Shown here: positions 40,314 through 49,727 of the stretch, in pieces | Layout of the letters: every line of letters begins with the position of its first letter | Numbering within the stretch: the first letter of the stretch is position 1 | NCBI GenBank assembly: GCA_905182465.1 | Contig: CAJJBI010000001.1 | Location: 62,001 to 126,000 of the forward strand | Length of the DNA stretch: 64,000 nt | Source of the DNA: Opitutaceae bacterium BACL24 MAG-120322-bin51 | Lineage (GTDB): Bacteria; Verrucomicrobiota; Verrucomicrobiia; Opitutales; Coraliomargaritaceae | Direction: 5' to 3' | Notes under the pieces: model-generated | What the model saw: the letters and a program-made list of their open reading frames with translations, nothing else | Database searches by the model: none | What the model was told of the DNA's origin: nothing | Translations under genes and position numbers: made by a program

Positions 40314-40679
40314 TCAGCTGCGGATCACTAGCTCCCTGATTTCGCTACAATACTCTAAAGATTGAATTTTTTTTAATACCGAGCGTTTCATGAACTGTAA
40401 CTCAGAGCGAAGGGTTTGATTCGTCACCGAAACGATCAGTGTGTGTTCGTCCTTGATCCTTACGGGGTGGCAACGTTCACAAAGACTGGGGCCGAAGATT
40501 TTTTCCCAATTTTCGACCAAACTGCGTTCTGGGCTGGGTTTCTCTAGTTTGTATTGTTCTTGAAGCACTACCAGTACGCTATCTAGAGGCGTCGGCTCGC
40601 GCCTAGAAGACGCGCTCACCGTGTGAGGCAGGCCACGGAAGTCGGCGATGACATCTTCGATGTTTTTAGAGAATTTCAC
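40314..40679 (-). CDS. DUF721/DciA-family protein (putative replicative helicase loader)
   Basis: A 121-residue protein with a C-terminal DUF721/DciA domain (WEKIFGPSLCERCHPVRIKDEHTLIVSV, split over two motifs; SELQFMKRSVLKKI). DciA is the ancestral helicase loader or operator in bacteria that lack DnaC/DnaI. The N-terminal third is shorter than in Pseudomonas DciA. It is encoded just upstream of thyA-folA and diverges from the small-RNA candidate region. The assignment rests on the WxxxxG and HTLIVSVTNQTLRSELQ features. Confidence 0.78.
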   Translation of the reverse strand: MKFSKNIEDVIADFRGLPHTVSASSRREPTPLDSVLVVLQEQYKLEKPSPERSLVENWEKIFGPSLCERCHPVRIKDEHTLIVSVTNQTLRSELQFMKRSVLKKIQSLEYCSEIRELVIRS

Positions 40680-40875
40680 GAGCGGCTTAAGAAAAAGAGT
40701 AAATTAGGTAACTTTGAGATAATTGGCACAATAGCTGATATACACAAAACAGCTCTTTCCAATATTTTTCATTTCTTCCCGTGTATGGTAGTTGGGGTAA
40801 TAAAACAAAGCAGAAAACCGTGTGGCGCGGAGTCTAGGGGTTTGCTCCGCGTCACTTTGCCTTTAATTTAATCAA

Positions 40876-40912
40876 TAAGTAAAATTAATACTAACTATAA
40901 GTAAAATTAGTA
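40876..40912 (+). repeat. Two 15-bp direct repeats spaced 22 bp
   Basis: TAAGTAAAATTAATA (40876-40890) and TAAGTAAAATTAGTA (40898-40912) match at 14 of 15 positions. Their start-to-start spacing is 22 bases, two turns of DNA, so both face the same side of the helix. They end about 25 bases upstream of a -35-like hexamer. This is the layout of a tandem activator-binding site, for example for a response regulator. The binding protein is unknown. Confidence 0.55.
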
Positions 40913-40937
40913 TATCACGCGTAGGCTCATTAACATC

Positions 40938-40968
40938 TTGCACGTGATTTTACTTAAATCACTATATA
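40938..40968 (+). promoter_or_regulatory. Candidate sigma-70-type promoter with internal palindrome
   Basis: TTGCAC (40938-40943) and TATATA (40963-40968) are separated by 19 bases, slightly long for a housekeeping promoter. The spacer itself is an inverted repeat, GTGATTT-TACTT-AAATCAC, and a CACGTG palindrome overlaps the -35. The position of the palindrome inside the spacer suggests a repressor or MerR-like site. There is no gene on this strand before the two terminators downstream. Confidence 0.45.
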
Positions 40969-40972
40969 TGAA

Positions 40973-41096
<124 letters not shown>

Positions 41097-41107
41097 TGCT
41101 TATTTTG

Positions 41108-41132
41108 AAGCGACTCGTTTGTCGCTTTTTTT
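41108..41132 (+). terminator. Second, tandem rho-independent terminator
   Basis: A 7-bp stem AAGCGAC / GTCGCTT with a six-base loop, running directly into seven T. It lies 12 bases after the first terminator in the same orientation, a fail-safe arrangement. It may also protect the dinB 3' end on the opposite strand from read-through. Confidence 0.7.
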
Positions 41133-41168
41133 GTGCCGACTATTCTTTCAGCAAGCAGGCATCACATA

Positions 41169-42218
41169 TTAAAGCCCTAGTTCCAACTGCTCGCTCCCTC
41201 CCTCGCTCTCAGCGAATCGCACGCCGATACCCAGCAAGCGAACGGGTTCGCCGCTTCGCCCCCAAGCATCGTCGAGTAGTTTGTGGAAACGCGTCAACTC
41301 TGGCTGTTGGCCTGACATCTCCGCGCTGGTGCGGCGGAAGTCGCTGAACTTTAGTTTGACTAGCAGTTTGGCTATCTTCCGATCGGGCGCGTTTTTGCGT
41401 AGCTCTTCGACTAGCTCGCGGTGCTGCCTGCTTAAGGCTTCGCGGCAATCTCCCAGCGATTCTAGGTTTTTTGCAAACGTTTGCTCATTGCTAAGGCTTT
41501 TGCGGATACGATTCGCCTCCACTGGCCGCTCGTCGATGCCGCGACAAAGATCGTAGAGTTCCATCCCGAAGCTACCAAATTCCTGAGCAAGCCAAGTTTT
41601 ATCTCTAGTTTGGAGCTGTGCGCAGGTTTTAATCCCGTGCTCGGCTAGACGGATTGAACTTTTCGGGCCGACTCCCCAAATACGCTGCACGGAGAGCTCA
41701 CGCATAAAGAGCTCGACCTTCGATGGCGCAACGACGCATTGGCCGTTTGGTTTGTTCCAATCGCTTGCGATTTTGGCGATCAACTTATTGGGTCCGATCC
41801 CCGCCGAGGCAGTCAATTCTGTCTCGGATTGGATCGCAGCGCGTATTTCCTGTGCGATCTCTGATCCGGAGCGCTTTAAATGGCTCACATCAAGGTAGGC
41901 CTCGTCGAGAGAGAGCGGCTCGATCATCTCGGTATAACGAGCAAAAACTGCCCGCACAGCCTCAGACGCAGCTCTGTATAACTCGAAGCGCACTGGCACG
42001 ATAACTAGTTGAGGGCATAGTTCGCGCGCTTTAAAGACGGGCATCGCTGAATGCACGCCGAATTCGCGAGCGGCATAATTGCACGTCGTCAACACGCCTC
42101 GTCCCGAAGCCCCACCGACCGCCAGCGGACGATTCTCTAATTCGGGACGCTCGCGCATCTCGACCGCTGCATAAAAGCAGTCCATGTCGATGTGTATGAT
42201 ACGGCGAGTGGTCTTCAT
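41169..42218 (-). CDS. dinB: DNA polymerase IV (Y-family)
   Basis: An error-prone translesion polymerase. The N-terminal active-site motif IDMDCFYAAVEMRE and the second catalytic motif SLDEAYLDVSHLK are intact. The helix-hairpin-helix region (IWGVGPKSSIRLAEHGI) and the little-finger domain follow. The 349 residues match E. coli DinB (351). The C-terminus lacks an obvious beta-clamp peptide apart from GSEQLELGL, which resembles the clamp-binding QLxLGL motif. I see no clear LexA box in the 270-base upstream gap. Confidence 0.95.
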   Translation of the reverse strand: MKTTRRIIHIDMDCFYAAVEMRERPELENRPLAVGGASGRGVLTTCNYAAREFGVHSAMPVFKARELCPQLVIVPVRFELYRAASEAVRAVFARYTEMIEPLSLDEAYLDVSHLKRSGSEIAQEIRAAIQSETELTASAGIGPNKLIAKIASDWNKPNGQCVVAPSKVELFMRELSVQRIWGVGPKSSIRLAEHGIKTCAQLQTRDKTWLAQEFGSFGMELYDLCRGIDERPVEANRIRKSLSNEQTFAKNLESLGDCREALSRQHRELVEELRKNAPDRKIAKLLVKLKFSDFRRTSAEMSGQQPELTRFHKLLDDAWGRSGEPVRLLGIGVRFAESEGGSEQLELGL

Positions 42219-42489
42219 GATTTTCTTAGTCTAATATAATAGCAGGGTTTTGACTTTTAACGTGCACCCAAGGTGAATGCTCGGCGTTTTCTCTATCACC
42301 TTATTTTTTGATCTACTGATTTCGATTTTGGGATGGATTCGTTCATCAAATTCATGTGCAATTATCCTTTATAGGTTGTTGCTCTCAATAGTCCTCTAGA
42401 TTGATATTGATAATAAATCCTAGAAGAAGTCGAGATACTACCTCAGCGCTCATTTATCTGAATATTTTTTTCAATTTTCTAAAAAACTA

Positions 42490-43155
42490 ATGGATTCGAT
42501 ACGTAAGCAATTTCCCCAGATTGAAGAAACCGCATGGCCAGTGCTCGAAGCTTGGGCCGTGCTCCTGAGAGAGTGGAATACAAAAATTAATCTCATCTCG
42601 CGTAAAGACATCGAGTATTTAGAAGCGCGGCATCTGTCTCACTGCCTTGCGATTACTAATCACCTCAAACTGATGAGCGGCGCGCGTATCATGGATGTCG
42701 GTACGGGTGGTGGTTTCCCAGGTATCATTATGGCGATTTGCTACCCGCAGGCGCATTTCACTTTAATCGACTCGATCGGTAAGAAGATTACTGTGGTGGA
42801 AGATCTTGTGGACAAGCTAGGGCTTAAGAATGTAGAAGCTCGTCAATGCCGTGCCGAAGAGGTCAAAAAGCAGTTCGACTTTATTACCGGGCGTGCAGTC
42901 AAAAATTTACCTGAGTATTTTAGCTGGATTAAAGAAAACGTCCGTCGAGGCGAGCGTAACTCAATTCCTAACGGAGTGCTCTACTGGAAAGGTGGTGAAC
43001 TCGATGATGAATTAACTGCACTTGGGATTCGCCCGCGAAAGACGATTTCTTTGGGAGAGAGTTTTGGCGATCCATACTTTGAAGAAAAATATATTCTCCA
43101 TTTTGACGCGCGCGACGTGCCGAGGGCTCGCAAACCTAGGCAGGAAGTTAGTTAA
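42490..43155 (+). CDS. rsmG: 16S rRNA (guanine527-N7)-methyltransferase
   Basis: SAM-dependent methylation of G527 in 16S rRNA (formerly GidB). The SAM-binding motif [21 protein letters not shown] and the GidB features [14 protein letters not shown] and [15 protein letters not shown] are clear. Length 221 residues. The GidB-typical partner gidA/mnmG is not next to it here. The 270 bases upstream back to dinB are AT-rich, and I see no other gene in them. Confidence 0.94.
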   Translation: MDSIRKQFPQIEETAWPVLEAWAVLLREWNTKINLISRKDIEYLEARHLSHCLAITNHLKLMSGARIMDVGTGGGFPGIIMAICYPQAHFTLIDSIGKKITVVEDLVDKLGLKNVEARQCRAEEVKKQFDFITGRAVKNLPEYFSWIKENVRRGERNSIPNGVLYWKGGELDDELTALGIRPRKTISLGESFGDPYFEEKYILHFDARDVPRARKPRQEVS

Positions 43156-43225
43156 CCGTGGCGTGTTCGCTTGCCGAATGCCTTTGTTTTGATTTAGCTA
43201 GCAAAACATTTTTATCACCAACCCT

Positions 43226-44505
43226 ATGAGTCATAGCACAGTCCGCACCCGTAACCCTTGGTCTTGGGTGCCGTCAGGATACTTTGCCGAGGGTATTCCT
43301 TACGTCATGATCACTTGGGTCGCGGCGACAATGTTTAAAGATCTTGGGCATTCGGATACCGAGATCACTTTCTGGGTGGGGAACATTACTCTGATGTGGT
43401 CGCTTAAGCCGCTTTGGGCTGTCTTTCTCGACATGTTTAAGACAAAGAAGTGGATTGTCCTAGCGATGGAAATTGGAATGGTGGGACTGCTGGTCTTGGT
43501 CGGTTTTTGTCTGCCGATGTCGAGCTACTTCCTGATTTCGATAGGTGTTTTGTGGATGATGGCATTCGCTTCGGCGACGCAGGATATCTGTATGGATGGT
43601 ATTTATATCACTAGTCTGAATAAGAAGGAGCAGGCTAAGTATGTGGGAATACAAGGTGTATTCTGGAACGTTGGGCGTATTTTTTCGATGGCCTTTATCG
43701 TCTATATTGCAAGTTACTTCGGGCAAGGGGAGACGTCCTCTTGGACGATCGCTTGGTGTGTGGCGGCAGCCGTGATGTCGGCTTTGGCGGGCTACCATAT
43801 CTTTTTCTTACCCAAGGGTTCAGTGCCAGATCGCCCTGAAAGTATAAAAGAAGCGCGAGCCACTTTTATCGATGCGTGGATTGATTTCTTTCGAAAGCCT
43901 CAAATCTGGGGTATGTTAGCCTTTGTTTTTCTGTTTCGAAGTGGAGAGGGTTTGTTACTAGGCGTGGGACATTTGTTTCTACAAGCTGACTCGGAGGTAG
44001 GTGGTATTGGGCTGTCTCTCGCTCAGAAGAGTATTATCGATGGCACGGTGAGTACGGTGGTGAGTCTGGCGGGTGGTATCTTGGGAGGAATGTTTATCTC
44101 TAAATACGGGCTAAAGAAGACGCTCTTTACCATGGCGATTTGTCTTAACCTGCCGAATTTGACTTATGTTTATCTCGCGTTTGCGGCTCAGGGTGGGGAG
44201 CCCGTGACACTCTGGACCGTGGGTCATTGGTCACGATTGAGAAGTTTTTCTATAGCTTCGGATTTATCGCGAATATGCTCTACATGATGCAGCAGATCAG
44301 TCCAGGGAAGTATCATATGACGCACTATGCTTTCTGCACAGCGATCATGAACCTTGTTCTCTGGCCGACGACTGCAGTGAGTGGATTTTTGGCCGATTAT
44401 CTCGGATATCTGACATTCTTTACCGTTGTCATGTTTGCCACAATCCCTTCCTTCTTGGCGGCTTGGTATGCGCCGTTCCCACGCAGTGAAGACGAACAGA
44501 AATAG
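43226..44505 (+). pseudogene. AmpG/PAT-like MFS transporter (single-base frame break)
   Basis: An inner-membrane MFS protein resembling the PAT/AmpG group (FAEGIPYVMITWVAATMFKD, DICMDGIYITSLNKKEQA), members of which import muropeptides or acyl compounds. The first 330 residues are read in one frame. At the GTGGG run near 44219-44223 one base appears to be missing, and the rest continues in another frame as SLVTIEKFFYSFGF to AWYAPFPRSEDEQK. The joined protein is about 426 residues with 12 membrane segments. The downstream part is well preserved, which argues for a consensus error or a very recent mutation. Coordinates cover both parts. Confidence 0.8.
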
Positions 44506-44695
44506 CTATTTGCCAGCTTCTCTTTAGTAGGCTAGATCTTCCAAGTGAATGGGTTAAAACTATATTTTGAAGATGACTTGCAGTCACCCTCAGATTAATG
44601 CGCCCTCTCTTATGATAGGGGAGGCAGGATGCCTGTTACACCTTAAGAGTAATTTTTTAAGCTCTTTAACTCATCAAGAAGAACTCGAGGGCGAC

Positions 44696-45850
44696 CTATT
44701 TTAGTAGCTTCGCTCCATCACCTGCGCAGGTGTGAAAGATCGATGGCTGGATTCCATACTTGGCTTCGTAGGCTGCGGCGATGGCATCGGCTTGGGTTTG
44801 CCCGAAATTAGTATCTGTTAACGCCATAACAGCACCGCCAAAGCCGCCGCCGGTTAAGCGGGCACCGTAAACGCTAGGCTGCAGCTTGAGCAGTTCGACT
44901 AGTGTATCGAGCTCTTCGATACTATTTTCAAAATTAACGCGGGAGCTTTCGTGTGACTGGTTTAGGTATGCACCAACGGCCTTGAGGTCGTTATTTGCTA
45001 AAGCAAGTTCGACCTTACGCACGCGGGCATTTTCACCGACGATGTGGGCAGCGCGGAGGAAGATTAGCTCGTCGATATTGGGCTTTGAGGCCGCTAACTG
45101 CTCTTCGCTAATCTCTGATAGGGTCTTTGCGTAGGGATAGTCGGCTTTCAGTTGTGCCAGTGCGTCATGACACTCTTTAAACCGATCTGCGTAGGCAGAG
45201 TCAACGAGGGCGTGTTTTTTGTTGGAATTAAAAATCCAAAAGTGCGCGCCGCGAGGCATCGGTTCAGTCACGAAGGTCTCTGTCGCGCAATCAATTTTGA
45301 CTAGATGATCAGCTTTTCCGAAGGCTGAGACGCCTTGGTCAAGAATGCCGCAGGGCATACCTACAAATTCGTTTTCTGCCTTACGCCCAATGCGTGCAAA
45401 GCCAGCAGTATCCGTTTCGTAACCGTAGAGCGCGGCGAGCGCTTTGGCCGTCGCTAATTCAAAAGCGGCACTGCTACTCATGCCTGCGCCCGAGGGGAGT
45501 GTGCTAGTCACAGCCATGTTGTAGCCAGTCGGCATTGCCATGCCGAGATCGGCCATTACCTTTGTCACGCCAATCGGATAGTTCGTCCAAGAGCCCGTGC
45601 CCTTAATTGCTTTGTAATCACCTAGGGAGATTTCAACCAGATTGCCTGCATCGCTCACGATGTGAATCATTGCATCGTTACGCAGACTTACGGCCACTGT
45701 GATTCCTTCCGTCACTGCTGCACCCATCACGAGGCCTCCGTTGTAGTCGGTGTGGTTGCCGACAAACTCGATTCGTCCAGGTGCGAATGCAAAATGCGCG
45801 GGCTGAAAGGGGAAGTGCTTTTGAAACAGTTCGAGTGTGGCTGTGCGCAT
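44696..45850 (-). CDS. galK: Galactokinase
   Basis: ATP-dependent phosphorylation of galactose in the Leloir pathway. It shows the galactokinase signature GRIEFVGNHTDYNGG (Asn in place of the usual Glu, also seen in other bacterial GalK), the GHMP ATP-binding motif LPSGAGMSSSAAFELA and the C-terminal ARLTGGGFGGAVMAL. The ATG at 45850 gives MRTATLELFQKHFP and 384 residues. It lies five bases after the glnS stop, so the two are probably co-transcribed. No other gal genes are present in the window. Confidence 0.93.
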   Translation of the reverse strand: MRTATLELFQKHFPFQPAHFAFAPGRIEFVGNHTDYNGGLVMGAAVTEGITVAVSLRNDAMIHIVSDAGNLVEISLGDYKAIKGTGSWTNYPIGVTKVMADLGMAMPTGYNMAVTSTLPSGAGMSSSAAFELATAKALAALYGYETDTAGFARIGRKAENEFVGMPCGILDQGVSAFGKADHLVKIDCATETFVTEPMPRGAHFWIFNSNKKHALVDSAYADRFKECHDALAQLKADYPYAKTLSEISEEQLAASKPNIDELIFLRAAHIVGENARVRKVELALANNDLKAVGAYLNQSHESSRVNFENSIEELDTLVELLKLQPSVYGARLTGGGFGGAVMALTDTNFGQTQADAIAAAYEAKYGIQPSIFHTCAGDGAKLLK

Positions 45851-45855
45851 AGGGT

Positions 45856-47525
45856 TTAACTGTTTTTTGCCCAAGAGTCGCGGAGCGCCACTGTGCGGTT
45901 AAAGACTAGGGCATCGGGTTGACTCAGCTTTGAGTCGAGGCAGAAATAGCCGATACGCTCGAATTGGCAGGTTTCGCCCACGGGTAATTCGCTTAGGCTC
46001 GGTTCGCAGAGAGCGGTGGCTTCGGTCAAGGAGTCGGGGTTCACAAACTCGGTAAATGCCCGCTCTTTATCTGCCTCTGGCTTTTCGAGTAAAAATAGGC
46101 GGTCGAAAAGACGTACCTTCGCTTTGACGGCGTGAGCCGCGCTGACCCAATGGATGACGCCTTTCACTTTACGGTCTTCGGGATTCTTCCCTAGTGTGTC
46201 GAGGTCGACACTACAAAGCAATTTGGTGACAGTGCCGTCGGCATCCTTTTCGCAGTCGTCACATTTAATCACATAGGCGCCGCGTAGTCTTACTTCGTGC
46301 CCTTTCTTTAGGCGTTTGAATTTCTTATTGGCCTCTTCGCGAAAGTCTTCTTGCTCAATGAAAATCCGCTTTCCAAATGGGATCTTACGCGTGCCCGCAG
46401 TTTCATCTTCAGGGTTGTTGATCGCTTCGACTTCGAGGACTTGGTCTTCTGGCCAGTTGGTCAGCTCGACTTCGAGCGGGTCCATGACCGCCATGCGCCG
46501 ACTACTAGTGTGATTAAGTTCTTGGCGCACGGCGTGTTCCAACAGCGCGACGTCACTTGTCGATGGTGTCTTGGTAATACCCACGGTTCGGCAGAAGCTA
46601 CGAATCGCAGCAGCAGGGTAGCCACGGCGACGCATCCCAGATAGGGTTGGCATACGAGGGTCTTCCCAGCTCTCGACTCTGGCCTTCTTCGACCAGAGTC
46701 CGTAGCTTTCGCTTGCTCACTACGGTGTAGGTCAAGTTGAGGCGGGCGAATTCAGTTTGCTTTGAGGGGAAGATACCAAGCTTTTCGATAAACCAATCGT
46801 AGAGCGGGCGATGGTCTTCAAATTCCAGCGAGCAGAGCGAGTGGGTGATGCCTTCGAGTGAGTCGCTTTGGCCATGGGTGAAATCGTAGCTCGGGTAAAT
46901 CGGCCATGCATCGCCCACGCGGTGGTGGTGCATCCGTTTGATGCGATACATTACCGGATCGCGCATGTTCATGTTTGGATGTGCCATATCGATCTTAGCG
47001 CGGAGCACCTTGGCGCCGTCTTCAAATTCGCCCGAGCGCATCCGTTTAAACAGGTCCAGGCTTTCGGTGGTGGGGCGGTCGCGGTGAGGACTGTTTTTGC
47101 CCGGCTCACTGACAGAGCCGCGGTATTCGCGTATTTCGTCAAAGTCTCAGTTCGTCTACATAGGCGTCGCCCGACACTATGAGCTTACAAGCCCAGTCAA
47201 AAAGCTGATCGAAATAGTCACTGGCAAAGCAGACCTTCGCCCATTCGTAACCCAGCCATTTAATATCCTTTAGGATCGCTTGCACGAACTCGTCGCTCTC
47301 TTTCTCCGGATTTGTATCGTCAAAGCGAAGGTTACAGAGGCCGTCAAAGTCCTTCGCGATATCGAAGTTCAAACAGATCGCCTTCGCGTGGCCGATTTGG
47401 AGGTAGCCATTGGGTTCAGGCGGGAAACGCGTCTGCACGCGCCCGTCATGTTTGCCAGCCGCCACATCGGCAGTTACTATTTGGCGAATGAAATCAGTTG
47501 GAGTCTCTGGGTTGTCGTTGGACAT
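45856..47525 (-). pseudogene. glnS: Glutaminyl-tRNA synthetase, reading frame broken twice
   Basis: Charges tRNA-Gln with glutamine; class I synthetase. The N-terminus has [20 protein letters not shown] (HIGH-type motif) and [13 protein letters not shown]; the middle has [20 protein letters not shown] and VVSKRKL (KMSKS-type); the anticodon-binding C-terminus is complete (GVIHWVSAAHAVKAKVRLFDRLF). The frame changes at about 47144-47147, where the zero frame reads CTG AGA CTT TGA C, and again at about 46681-46684 in GGCC. Both need one base skipped (+1). With the shifts the protein aligns without gaps to E. coli GlnRS ([14 protein letters not shown]). Since the rest is highly conserved, error or programmed slippage is more likely than decay. 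Confidence 0.85.
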
Positions 47526-47694
47526 AAGCATCTAGAAAAACGCAGTGCTTCAATCTGCGCCAGTCAAAAAGTTGAAGACCGGTCGTAAAGTGGTTTAAAA
47601 AACGCCGCCCGAAGGACTCCCCTGATGACTATCGTGATGCTTAGTCCACTGTAGTAATTAATCTAAGCGCAGAGAATGCTTAGTCAGCAGAGAG

Positions 47695-47968
47695 TCAAAG
47701 CTGGACGTCGTCATCGCTAATAAATTCGAGTTCTACGACGCCCTCCCTAGTATTACTGGCATGCGCCAAAATAACCGTATCGTTGGTAGCGTCGGTGTCG
47801 ACCTAGTTGCCGGACATCTCTAGGAAAACGAGTTCGGTTCTCAAGAATTCCCCAAAGTTGTTCAGATCAAAAGTTTCTGGGTCGAAGATCCCAGCGTAAA
47901 TACGCACTAAGCTCCCCTCACTTTTGTTTACACTCGTTTCGATTTGCCAGCTCGTTCGAGCCGTATTG
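47695..47968 (-). pseudogene. C-terminal remnant of an unknown gene with an in-frame stop
   Basis: On the minus strand an open stretch of about 55 residues (RTSWQIETSVNKSEGSLVRI... to FLEMSGN) meets a TAG at 47803-47805. The same frame continues for 35 sensible residues (VDTDATNDTVILAHASNTRE..., ELEFISDDDVQL) to TGA. Composition and codon use look protein-like on both sides of the stop. There is no start codon, and the 5' end runs into the methyltransferase gene on the other strand. It looks like the tail of a truncated, secreted-type beta-rich protein. The family is not recognised. Confidence 0.4.
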
Positions 47969-47978
47969 ACTAGAGTAA

Positions 47979-48725
47979 ATGGACGTTAAAAATGTAAAGG
48001 CTTATTTCGACTCGGATGGAGTGGTGGATTACTACGCCAAGGCATCTGTGGATCTGGGGCTGTGGGCGTCAGAGGAAAAAATCTTTACTCGCTTGTTTGC
48101 GCCAGACGATTCTCTGCTGGAGTTGGGTTGCGGAGCGGGGCGTATCGGGTTCGGGCTCTATGAGTTGGGCTACCGTAATCTTTTGGCCACCGACTATGCG
48201 CGGAGCATGGTAGTTAAGGCACGCGATCTGGCGAAGCGATTGGATTATACAATTCACTGTAGAGTGGCCGATGCGACGCGGTTAGATTTTGAGGACGAGA
48301 TTTTCGATGGAGCGATTTTTGGATTCAATGGTCTGATGCAAATCCCGAAGTCGGCTCAGCGTGAGCGGGCCTTGAGCGAAGTTTTTCGGGTGCTTCGCCC
48401 AGGTGCTTGGTTTGCCTTTACCACTCATGATCGCGATTGCTCCATCCACCGAGATTTCTGGGAGGCTGAAACTCTTCGTTGGGAATGCGGCACTGAGAAG
48501 CCCGAGCTAGAAGACTTTGGCGACCGCACTGAGCCGACTGATCATGGTTTGCACTTTATGCATGTACCCACTGCATCTGAGATGCAGCTGCTCCTTAATA
48601 AAGTCGGCTTCCATATCGAAGTATCCGTCATGCGTAGCGAACTTGGTAAAGAGTCCGCCGAGGTAGAGTCTTTCTCTGATGACTGCCGTTTTTGGATCGT
48701 GAAAAAACCAGAGGCGCTGGGTTAG
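47979..48725 (+). CDS. Class I SAM-dependent methyltransferase
   Basis: A 248-residue soluble methyltransferase. The SAM-binding motif I is LLELGCGAGRIGFGLYELGY, with an acidic residue at the end of strand 2 (LATDYARSM), and motif III/IV-like GAIFGFNGLMQIP follows, then LRPGAWFAFTTHD. It is of the methyltransferase 11/25 type. The substrate is unknown; neighbours on either side (glnS remnant region, radC) give no clue. Confidence 0.85.
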   Translation: MDVKNVKAYFDSDGVVDYYAKASVDLGLWASEEKIFTRLFAPDDSLLELGCGAGRIGFGLYELGYRNLLATDYARSMVVKARDLAKRLDYTIHCRVADATRLDFEDEIFDGAIFGFNGLMQIPKSAQRERALSEVFRVLRPGAWFAFTTHDRDCSIHRDFWEAETLRWECGTEKPELEDFGDRTEPTDHGLHFMHVPTASEMQLLLNKVGFHIEVSVMRSELGKESAEVESFSDDCRFWIVKKPEALG

Positions 48726-48829
48726 AGCTAGAATTTGGATCGATACGGGTCTCCTGTTCTGCTACGAAATAGGATTTTAAGTGGGACCGCGTTCGACGTC
48801 TGCGTCGCAGGTATTATAAATCGAATCGA

Positions 48830-49549
48830 TCAAGCCAACCCAGCTTCGTTGAAGCTGTAGTAGCCAAGTCCCTCCGGATCTCGTGGTTTACAACCGATGA
48901 TAATGTGATCGGTTAATTCGATGCCGACGATCTTAGCCGATTCTCGTAGTTGTCGCGTAACTTGGATGTCGGCTCGGCTTGGTGCGGGGTCGCCGCTTGG
49001 ATGATTATGCACTGCAACGATGGCAGTCGCGTTATGGCGGATGGCTTCGCGGAAAACCTCTCGAGGGTGTGCGAGGCAATTTGTGGCGGTGCCCTTCGTA
49101 ACTTCAATGCGTTTAAGTAGTCTGTTCTTACGGTCTAGGCAGAGTACCCAGAAGCGCTCGACTTCTGCGCCCGCTACTAGATTACGAAAGTGCTGCGCTA
49201 CCATAGCCGAATTATCAAAGCGTATTTCTTTGCTATCTTCCTCGGTCAATAGGCGTTTGGCAAATTGCATCACGGAGATCAGCTGGAGTGCCTTAACCTT
49301 ACCAATGCCATGAATTTTACGGAAGTCTTCTGCCGACCAGCGAAGCAGATTGGCGAGACTGCCAGCTTCGTGCAGTAAATCCTCCGACATGCTGAGCACG
49401 TCGATACCAGGTGTGCCTGTGCGTAAAATCATGGCTAGCAGTTCGCGGTCACTAAGTGCTTCGACTCCCAAGTTCTCAAGTCGCTCTTGCGGGCGCTCGC
49501 TCGCAACCATGTCTTTGACTCGGCGATGACTGGGATAGGCGATGTTCAT
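48830..49549 (-). CDS. radC: RadC/JAB-domain DNA repair family protein
   Basis: A protein with an N-terminal helix-hairpin-helix region (EDFRKIHGIGKVKALQLI) and a C-terminal JAB1/MPN metalloprotease-like domain with VHNHPSGDPAPSRADIQ, the H-x-H...D zinc motif of RadC. Length 239 residues. RadC proteins are annotated as DNA repair, but the biochemical role is unsettled. The start gives MNIAYPSHRRVKDMVASERP, typical of the family. It is divergent from rlmN, with about 180 bases between the starts. Confidence 0.9.
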   Translation of the reverse strand: MNIAYPSHRRVKDMVASERPQERLENLGVEALSDRELLAMILRTGTPGIDVLSMSEDLLHEAGSLANLLRWSAEDFRKIHGIGKVKALQLISVMQFAKRLLTEEDSKEIRFDNSAMVAQHFRNLVAGAEVERFWVLCLDRKNRLLKRIEVTKGTATNCLAHPREVFREAIRHNATAIVAVHNHPSGDPAPSRADIQVTRQLRESAKIVGIELTDHIIIGCKPRDPEGLGYYSFNEAGLA

Positions 49550-49727
49550 TACTAATAAGTGAACAATAGAGCACTATTTTTATTCAGCAAGTAGAAATTT
49601 CCATTAATAAGCCATCTGCATCGACCCAAAGCTACTGATTGCTTCAGTAATAACTGTAGACGCGATCACGCGAAAGGGTGCCTCTTTATATTTCCAGCTT
49701 CTAGTTCCATACTTCGAACTTCCATTC

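Noticed and set aside
46681-46684. Second glnS break as a programmed frameshift
   Set aside because: The site GAA GGC CAG A has no slippery heptamer, no in-frame stop close by and no stimulator; a one-base insertion is the simpler reading.
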